The translations under genes were made by a program, and so were the position numbers. A stretch of 64,000 nucleotides of DNA from Amycolatopsis sp. NBC_01488 (GTDB lineage Bacteria; Actinomycetota; Actinomycetes; Mycobacteriales; Pseudonocardiaceae): NCBI RefSeq assembly GCF_036227105.1, contig NZ_CP109434.1, positions 3,352,001 to 3,416,000 on the forward strand, in the 5' to 3' direction. The notes below the pieces were generated by a model. The model did not search any database. It saw only the letters and a list, made by a program, of their open reading frames with translations, and was not told where the DNA came from. Each line of letters starts with the position of its first letter. Position 1 is the stretch's first letter. Positions 57,252 to 64,000 of this stretch are shown here, in pieces.

Positions 57252-59774
57252 GTGGTCGCTACCTCGCTCGCGGATTCGCCGCTCGTCGACGTAATCGCCG
57301 CCGTGCTGGCCGAACGTGGGCCGATGGCCGAAGAACAGCTCATTGCCGCCCTGTGCGACGGCGGTGTGGCTCTGGACGACGATCCGGAGGAGGCCCTGAT
57401 CGACGCGTTGGAAGACGGTGAAGGGTTGCTGACGGTGCTCGCGGACGGCAGGTGGGCGTCGGCACCCGCACTGCTGACCGGCCGGGTGTTCACGCATCGG
57501 CTGACCGGGCCTGAGGTCGAGCACGGCGTCCTCGGTCTGGAACCCGACCTGACCGTGATCGAGACGCTGGTCCGGCGGGCCGGGCACCAGCGGCTGACGG
57601 ACGGCTCACCGGTCGTCCCCGTGTTTCCGGACCTCGACGGCGAGACGCCGACGGAGCGAGGTGTCCCGCCGGAGGCGATCGCCGATGGCGGTGCCCTGCT
57701 GCTGCCGCCCGGTTGGCTCCGCGAACGGGGGCTGTCCGAGGGCGACGTCGTCGCGTTGCGCGTCGCCGAAGACGGGTTGCTGCTGGAAGCCGGCACCGGC
57801 GAGGCTATCCCGGAGGATCGGCCGGCCGCCTTGGGCCGTGCGCTGAAAAATGTGCTGGCCGAGAGCCCTGATAGGCCGGTGGAGCTTCATTCCGCGGTTT
57901 GGGCGGCATGTGCGAGCGATCGGGCGTTGTTCACGGAGCCGCTTCTTCCGTTGCGGGAGGCATTGGCTGCCTGCGGGCTGGCGTATGACGACGAATGGCT
58001 GGCCCCCGCGGGGTTCGATTTCCGGCGGTGGCGCGCCGGCGTGCGCCGGACGACAATTGCGCGGCAGCATGGCCTCGACGACGAAGCGGCGTTCGCGGTC
58101 TTGGCGATCCTCACGTACTACGAGAAGGTTGCCGAGTCGCATGCGGCGGCCTCCGAAAGCCTCGGCAACGGCGTCGTGGCCGCCGGGCTCAGCGCAGCCG
58201 TTTCGCGCCTGGCCGAGGTGCCGATCGCCGAGGCGGTCCTGGCCGAGATCCCCGCGACCGACCTGGAGAGTGCGGCGGCGCTGGAAATGTTCGCCGAGAC
58301 ACTCGAGGAGACGGCACCACGCGCGGCCCGGCCGGCGTTGTGGTGGCTGCGAGGCAAAGCCCACGAACGACTGGGTGACGTGGCCGCCGCGCAGGCTGCT
58401 TACGAGACCGCCGAGTCGCTGGATCCGCAGTGGTCGCCGGCGCTGTACGCCCTTGCCCGCTTCGCGGGCGAGCGCGGCGACGCCGTCCGAGGACTCGCCT
58501 TGCTGCGCCGTGCCGACACCCCGCCGGACGACATTCTGGTCGAACTCCTCGAGCGGTTCCAGGCCGAGCCGCGTTCCGACGTCGGCCGCAACGATCCGTG
58601 CTGGTGCGGGTCCGGGCGCAAGTACAAGAAATGTCACCTCCACGGCGAAATGCTGACCTTGGACGAACGGGCGCAGTGGCTTTACCAGAAGGCGGGTCTG
58701 TTCCTGGACGACGGTCCATGGAGCACCGCGATGCTGGCGGCCGCCGAGGCGCGAGCCGAGTTCTCCGCCGACGATCCCTATGCCGTGCTCGATGCGCTGG
58801 ACGACCCGCTGACCGCGGACGCGGTCCTGTTCGAGGGCGGCGCGTTCGCCGAATTTGTGGCCGTCCGAGGCGGCTTGCTGCCCGAGGACGAGCGGCTGCT
58901 GGCCGAGCAGTGGCTGCTCGTCGAACGGTCGGTGTTCGAGATCGAGCAGGTCCGTCCCGGCGAGGGCTGCACGGTCCGCGACGTGCGCACGGGCGACGTC
59001 CACCAGGTCAACGAACGGATCGGCAGCCTGCAGCTCAAGACAGGCATGCTGATCTGCGCCCGGGTCGTGCCTACCGGCGAGACCGAGCAGATCTTCGGTG
59101 GCATCGAGCCGGTCGCGCTGCACGAGCGCGACGCGCTCATCGCGCTCCTGGATTCCTCTCCGGATCCGATCACGTTGATCTCCTTCCTGAGCAGGCGGTT
59201 CGCCCCGCCCGTACTGGAAAACGCCGAAGGTGACCCGCTCGTCCTCTGCGAAGTCACCTTGCGGACCGACGACCCGGCGGCGCTCGCCGCCGAACTGGAC
59301 GAGACCTACGAGCGCGACGACGACACCTGGCACGAGTACGTGACCACCAACGGCACGAAGCGCATACGGGCCACCCTCCGCCTCGACGGCCACGAACTCA
59401 CAGTGCACGCCAACAGCGACGCCCGCATCGACCGTGTGCTCACAGTTCTCCGCAAGCTCGACCCGAAGCTCACTGTCGTGAACGAGTCCCGCCAACCCGC
59501 GCAGGAGGCAGTCCGCAGCTCGTCCTTCGCAGAGTCGCCGCCTCCCTCCGTTCCCGAGGCTGCGGCGATCCTTGACCAGTTCATCCGCGACTACGAGCAG
59601 AAGTGGCTCGACGAGCCGATCCCCGCACTCGCCGGGCACACGCCCCGCCAGGCCGCCGCAGATCCAACCCGCCGAGACGACCTGATCCGGCTCCTCGGTT
59701 CCTTCCCCGACACTCACGGCGAGCCTGGCGCCATGGATCCCGACCGCCTACGCGCCGCCCTCGGGCTCCAGTAG
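57252..59774 (+). CDS. SEC-C zinc-motif protein with TPR-like region
   Basis: The protein (840 residues) has a central SEC-C motif at about 445-462, GRNDPCWCGSGRKYKKCHLH, with all Cys/His ligands. Upstream (about 275-440) are helical repeats with TPR character (LRGKAHERLGDVAAAQAAYE). The N- and C-terminal parts carry no domain I recognise. SEC-C modules bind zinc and often sit in nucleic-acid or secretion-linked proteins; large versions of this kind are usually uncharacterised. GTG 57252 is chosen because TACCAT (57238-57243) lies 8 bases before it, consistent with leaderless transcription. It lies upstream of the restriction-modification gene. Confidence 0.82.
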   Translation: MVATSLADSPLVDVIAAVLAERGPMAEEQLIAALCDGGVALDDDPEEALIDALEDGEGLLTVLADGRWASAPALLTGRVFTHRLTGPEVEHGVLGLEPDLTVIETLVRRAGHQRLTDGSPVVPVFPDLDGETPTERGVPPEAIADGGALLLPPGWLRERGLSEGDVVALRVAEDGLLLEAGTGEAIPEDRPAALGRALKNVLAESPDRPVELHSAVWAACASDRALFTEPLLPLREALAACGLAYDDEWLAPAGFDFRRWRAGVRRTTIARQHGLDDEAAFAVLAILTYYEKVAESHAAASESLGNGVVAAGLSAAVSRLAEVPIAEAVLAEIPATDLESAAALEMFAETLEETAPRAARPALWWLRGKAHERLGDVAAAQAAYETAESLDPQWSPALYALARFAGERGDAVRGLALLRRADTPPDDILVELLERFQAEPRSDVGRNDPCWCGSGRKYKKCHLHGEMLTLDERAQWLYQKAGLFLDDGPWSTAMLAAAEARAEFSADDPYAVLDALDDPLTADAVLFEGGAFAEFVAVRGGLLPEDERLLAEQWLLVERSVFEIEQVRPGEGCTVRDVRTGDVHQVNERIGSLQLKTGMLICARVVPTGETEQIFGGIEPVALHERDALIALLDSSPDPITLISFLSRRFAPPVLENAEGDPLVLCEVTLRTDDPAALAAELDETYERDDDTWHEYVTTNGTKRIRATLRLDGHELTVHANSDARIDRVLTVLRKLDPKLTVVNESRQPAQEAVRSSSFAESPPPSVPEAAAILDQFIRDYEQKWLDEPIPALAGHTPRQAAADPTRRDDLIRLLGSFPDTHGEPGAMDPDRLRAALGLQ

Positions 59775-60128
59775 ACACCTACCGGTGAGCTGCGACGGCA
59801 GGGCTGTGTCGCCGGATTGTGGTGGTTGACACCGCGCTCGGCCGTTTGGTCGGTGATCGCCTGACACGCAGGAAATCCCGACCGAGTTTGGCGCCAAATT
59901 ACGTGCTGGTGCTCTATTTCATTCAGTCGTAGCTGTTGGCTCTTGTCGCTCAAACGGCGGTATGATCGCGCGATCAAGTTTGCTTCTGGTGTGGAAGTGA
60001 AGAAAGGGAAACACTGGGAACGGCGCGTGATTCCTGGGGATCGCATTCGTACCCGTTTGGCCAGATGACATCAGAGCTGTGAAGAGGTTGGTTGAGAAAG
60101 GGGTCGCGTCGGTGGCAGGGAGGCGGGC
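59775..60128 (+). promoter_or_regulatory. AT-richer promoter region of the type ISP gene
   Basis: No gene is seen in these 354 bases. A probable promoter is TTGGCT (59936-59941) and TATGAT (59961-59966) with a 19-base spacer. Two perfect 12-bp palindromes flank or overlap it: TTTGGCGCCAAA (59887-59898) and GATCGCGCGATC (59964-59975). The second overlaps the -10. Lower GC than the rest of the window suggests transfer. A GGGAGG site precedes ATG 60129. Confidence 0.6.
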
Positions 60129-63100
60129 ATGCGTCGAAATGGAGGAGGAGCCGCTGCGACGAACGGCGCGCCCAGCTTGGAAGTGGTGATCTCCGACTTC
60201 GGTCGCGCGGTGACTCGAAAACTTCTCACCGGTCACGGTTCCCGGGAAGATCATTTGCGCGGGCCGTTCGAGAAGATGCTTGCAGCGATCGCCGCAAGCG
60301 TCGGGTTACCGGTCACGACCATTGGCGAGACGCGCTTGCCGGATTTCTCCCTCCGTCCCGACTACGCGGTCGACGTGGCTGGTGCCCGCGTCGGATACGT
60401 GGAGTTGAAGAAGCCAGGGCACGGCGTGCCCGGGACTTGGTCGACGCCCTCTCCGCACGACAATAAGCAATGGGAGAAGTTGCAGTTGCTGCCGAACGTG
60501 CTCTACAGCGACGGCGAGCAGTTCGCGCGCTACGAGTTCGGCAAGTTGCGAGGCGAAGTAGCTCGGTTGACGCCCGGGCTTGATCGCGCGGGCGAGAAAC
60601 TGCATGCGGAGAGCGGCGCTTTCGCCCGCGTCCTGACTGATTTTCTGCTATGGGAACCCGAGCGGCCGCGGTCGCTGAACGGCCTCGTGCGGTTGACATC
60701 GAATCTTTGCCGGCTCCTGCGCGACGACGTCACCGTCGAACTGGAGCGGGAGCGAACCGGGCGTGCTCGGCAGCAGACGTTCAGCAGGCTGGCCATGGAC
60801 TGGCGCCAGGTTCTCTTCCCAAGTCTTACCGATGTCCAGTTTGCGGACCAGTACGCGCAGACGATCACGTTCGCCCTGCTGCTGGCCAGGGTCGAGGGCG
60901 TGAGCTTCCAAGGACGTTCGATCGGCGAGATCGCCCGCTTGCTCGGAAAGAAGCATTCGCTGATGGGGCGGGCCCTTACCGTGCTCACCGATCAGCCAGA
61001 GGATGAGCTGAGCATCGCGCTCACGACGATGATCAGAGTGCTCAGCGTTGTCGACTGGACGGAGTTTCCCGACGAGTCCTATTCGATGTTGTACGAGAAT
61101 TTCCTCGAAAACTACGACTCGTCGCTCCGCCGCAAGAGTGGGGTCTATTACACGCCGGCGGCGTTGGTCTCCTTCAGCACCCGCTTCGTGGATGAGGTGC
61201 TCCGCAAGCAGCTGGACCGTCGGCTCGGGTTCGCCGAGCGGGACGTGATCGTGGTCGATCCGGCAATGGGAACCGGAAGCTTCCTCGCTGAGGTCGTCAA
61301 CACAGTCGCCGCGACCATTGCCGTAGAGGAGGGACCTGGCGCAGTCGCGCCACACTTGCGAGAGCTCGCAAGCCGGTTGATCGGTTTCGAGAACCAGGCT
61401 GCCCCATACGCGGTCGCCGAGCTACGGGTACACAGCCTGTTGAAGAAGCGGCACCGGTCCGAGGTGCCCCACAGCGAGCGCCGATTTCTCGCGGACACCC
61501 TGGACGACCCGGATGCCCAGACTCTGCCGCTGGGCAAGATGTACGAGGCGATTGACCGATCCCGGCGCGGCGCCAACCAGGTGAAGCGCGAAGAGCCCGT
61601 CATGGTGGTGATCGGTAACCCGCCCTACGCCGACAAAGCGGGTGGTACCGCACCATGGGTGGAGAAGTCTGGGGCCGGCAGGGATGCTCCGGGCTTGAAA
61701 GCGTTCCGAAAGGCGGAGAACGGCCGCCGGGAGTACGTGTTGTCGAACAAGTACGTTTATTTCTGGCGTTGGGCGACGTGGAAGGCGTTCGAGGCGCACC
61801 CTGGTCATCCGTCGGGAGTCGTTGCTTTCGTCTGCTCTGCGGGTTTTCTGGCGGGCCCAGGCTTCGCGGGCATGCGTGAGTACCTTCGCCGGACAGCCGA
61901 CGAAGGATGGATTGTCGACCTCATCCCGGAGGGGCACCAGCCGCCTGTCAACACCAGGTTCTTTCAGGAGAACCAGCAGCCGATCTGCGTCGCGGTGTTC
62001 ATCCGTCGCGGCGGTCCAGATCCGAAGGTTCCCGCCCGGGTGCACCGCACCTTCGTCGAGAGGACTGTGGGGGACAAGGAAGGTGCGCTGGCAAGTTTGA
62101 CGATCGGCGATGCGCGGTGGCGGCAATGCGCGAGCGGTTGGGATGCCCCGTTCGACGTCGGCAAGTCCGAATCCTGGTCCGCGATGCCCGCCATCCCGGA
62201 TCTCATGCCCTGGGCGATACCGGGAGTGAAGCCGAATAGGACTTGGGTCTACGCACCGGAGCCTGAGACGTTGCGTGAGCGCTGGACCACGTTGACTCGA
62301 GCGCCGCAGCCTGATAAGCCGTTGCTGTTAAAAGAAACTGACGACAGCAGGGTGAATGCGGAGAAGGCTCGGACACCGGGAATGAATGAGCATTCCGGTT
62401 CTATCGGAGCCGAGGTGGGATCGTGTCCTTTGTTGTGCCGTATCGCACACAGGTCCTTCGACAGAAAGTGGGTGATTCCGGACAGTAGACTTCACGACAG
62501 GGCGCGGCCGCCGCTATGGTATACGAACTCGGATAATCAGATCTTCGTAGTCGAGCAGCACGCACACCCGTGACTGCGGGGCCGGCATTGGTTTTCTCCG
62601 CGCTGATCCCGGACATGCATTTTCATTCGGGCCGTGGCGGCCGGGTGCTGCCGCTGTACCGCGATGCCCAGGCGATCTCGGCCAACGTCAGCCCCGGCCT
62701 GCTCGACTATCTCTCGCGACGGCTGAAGTGTGCGGTCACCGGCGAGGACCTGATGGCCTACCTGGCCGCCGTCACTGCACACGAGGGCTTCACCCGCCGC
62801 TTCGTCGAGGAATTGAAGCATCCCGGGGTGCGGATTCCCCTGACGGGAAGCCAGGTCTTGTGGCGGACGGCGGTGGACTTGGGCGGGGAGGTGCTTTGGT
62901 TGTACACGTATGGTGAGCGAGGGGTGAACCCGGAAGCCGGTCGCCCGGCGGGCGTTCCGAGGATGGATTCCGAGCGGCCGGCTGTGCAACTCGGCATCCC
63001 CGACACATCGGATCGGATGCCTGGGAGAATTCGATACGACGAGCCAACCCGTGCGCTGCATGTCGGCGATGGCGTCATCGCTCCGGTTGCCCCGGCTGTT

Positions 63101-63432
63101 ATGGCATTCGAAGTTTCCGGGATGCCTGTTGTGAAGCACTGGTTCGGATACCGGAAGAGGAAGCCGGACGGCACCCACTCGTCCCCGCTCAACGACATCG
63201 TCGCCACTAACTGGACTCCTGCCATGACGACTGAGCTACTTGACCTGCTGACGCGCTGGGACGCTGTGTGGCCATTGCGCCCGAGCAAGACAGACTGTTG
63301 GCGAAGATCGTTGCCGGCCCTCTGATCACGGTGGAGGATCTCGTGTCGTCGGGGGTCCTGCCCGTGCCCAGCTCGGCGAAGAAGATGCCCAAGCCTGATC
63401 AGGAGAGCGATCTCTTCAGCCCTCAAGGCTGA
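60129..63432 (+). pseudogene. Type ISP restriction-modification enzyme broken by two frameshifts
   Basis: Three consecutive frames make one protein of about 1100 residues, the normal size of single-chain type ISP enzymes. Frame one (60129-62573) has the N-terminal nuclease-like part (PDFSLRPDYAV, YVELKKPG), methylase motif I VDPAMGTGSF near residue 376 and catalytic NPPY near 497. After HAHP it stops; frame two continues with TAGPALVFSALIPDMHFHSG, part of the target-recognition region, to about 63282. Frame three then gives PEQDRLLAKIVAGPLITVED and ends at 63432. Each junction is repaired by one added base, near 62569 (G) and near 63283 (C). An alternative is a GTGA coupled two-subunit form for the first junction, but this does not explain the second. 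Decay or assembly error are both possible. Confidence 0.8.
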
Positions 63433-64000
63433 GGTTCGGGCGGGAGCCACCGAGCGACCAGCGTTCGGGGAGTGGCCGCGTCGACATACCAAAGCCGGTG
63501 TTCCTGGTCCCATCGGGCCCGGGTCGTTCGCTTGGCTTCTTCCTTCTCCTCGTACGGCACATCCAGGTACAGCCGACCATCGATCAGGGCACCGGGACCG
63601 ACCTGGGACCGGGACCCGGTTCGCCGACCGGCGCCGTCCCGGTGCCTCGACGCGAGGGGCCGATCCCGGCGTGCCTTGGTCATGATCCGCCGTACCTGCT
63701 CACATGCGCTCGCGTCGGTGACCCGCATCATCAAGTCCGTCGGTCCGACGTTCGCGAGGAGATTGAGAGAACCGTGCCACAGCAAGGTCTCATCCACGAT
63801 GACAACCTTCTCGTGCATCCGTTCCCGGTATGACACCTCGCAACCGGCTTGTCGCAAATCTGCTACGAGCTCGGCTTCGACCGAACCGTCGTCGGGCGGC
63901 CGGGTGTAGACCATTACCTGGATTCCGCTGGAGATCCGTGGCTCGAGCTGGCGTAGCCAGTGGCGTACCGATCGTCGGCCGGAGCAATGCTTGAAACCTG
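63423..64000 (-). CDS. PLD-like nuclease domain plus DUF5710, C-terminal part of a larger protein
   Basis: The reading frame is open to the right edge, so only the C-terminal part (about 190 residues) is seen. It has VMVYTRPPDDGSVEAELVAD followed by MHEKVVIVDETLLWHGSLN, the HxK(x)n motif of PLD-like phosphodiesterases with a G-S-x-N ending. A C-terminal DUF5710 module (YLDVPYEEKEEAKRTTRARW, then LWYVD) follows. This combination is found at the end of UPF1-like helicases and in PLD-type anti-phage proteins, so a helicase N-terminus beyond the window is likely. It overlaps the convergent type ISP gene by 10 bases, which suggests a defence island edge. Confidence 0.78.
   Translation of the reverse strand, partial: GFKHCSGRRSVRHWLRQLEPRISSGIQVMVYTRPPDDGSVEAELVADLRQAGCEVSYRERMHEKVVIVDETLLWHGSLNLLANVGPTDLMMRVTDASACEQVRRIMTKARRDRPLASRHRDGAGRRTGSRSQVGPGALIDGRLYLDVPYEEKEEAKRTTRARWDQEHRLWYVDAATPRTLVARWLPPEPQP

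Overview
The window is high-GC actinobacterial DNA: GTG and TTG starts are common, many genes overlap by 4 bases, several promoters look leaderless, and there are ROK, SARP, PaaX and F420-dependent families plus many CBM13-bearing secreted hydrolases. The gene content fits Pseudonocardiaceae, most likely an Amycolatopsis-like organism. That placement is inferred from gene families, not from an alignment.

Layout. (1) 1-4215: 5-oxoproline/D-glutamate module on the minus strand (pxpB partial, pxpA, DUF1445 cyclase-like, MFS carrier), divergent from a GntR/FadR-type regulator, with a perfect operator-like palindrome between them. (2) 4456-20791: a fungal-cell-wall utilisation locus. GH18, GH30, GH75 and GH16 enzymes, all secreted and all with CBM13, lie next to two divergent ROK repressors, a five-gene family-5 SBP/Opp-type ABC importer and a GH1 beta-glucosidase. 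(3) 20875-26406: a DUF2306 membrane protein, then an aryl-CoA catabolic module (acyl-CoA dehydrogenase, a fused FAD monooxygenase/OYE reductase, RidA, PaaX). (4) 26400-29884: a small island between 21-bp direct repeats, with an integrase remnant, PadR, XRE and HD-domain genes and two apparent frameshifts. (5) 29923-37723: mixed genes (GNAT, a truncated P450-like protein, MarR/F420 reductase, BBE oxidase/LysR, DUF2236, stand-alone LigD polymerase domain, CDP-alcohol transferase). (6) 37802-48595: a tightly overlapping operon of MDR dehydrogenase, PTPS-like protein, GT4, methyltransferase, LPG-synthase-type membrane protein and GTP cyclohydrolase II. It is followed by a creatininase-like amidohydrolase, an IMPase, a Ser/Thr kinase, a GT4 paralogue that has lost its key residues, a SLATT protein and an ECF sigma factor. 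(7) 48635-57066: a GH92 mannosidase with two LacI-type operators, a 58-residue exported peptide, an AfsR/SARP-NB-ARC-TPR regulator, and a VWA protein with a partner. (8) 57252-64000: a SEC-C protein, a type ISP restriction-modification gene broken by two single-base shifts, and the C-terminal end of a PLD/DUF5710 protein. This looks like a defence-type edge.

The genes that most clearly work together are in regions 2 and 6. Region 2 encodes enzymes for chitin, chitosan, beta-1,3-glucan and probably beta-1,6-glucan, plus uptake and intracellular hydrolysis of the products. Region 6 combines pterin-type chemistry, glycosyl and methyl transfer, and membrane passage in one transcription unit that I cannot match to any described pathway. 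A dispersed 44-bp palindrome ends two unrelated genes and supplies the same last two codons and stop to both.
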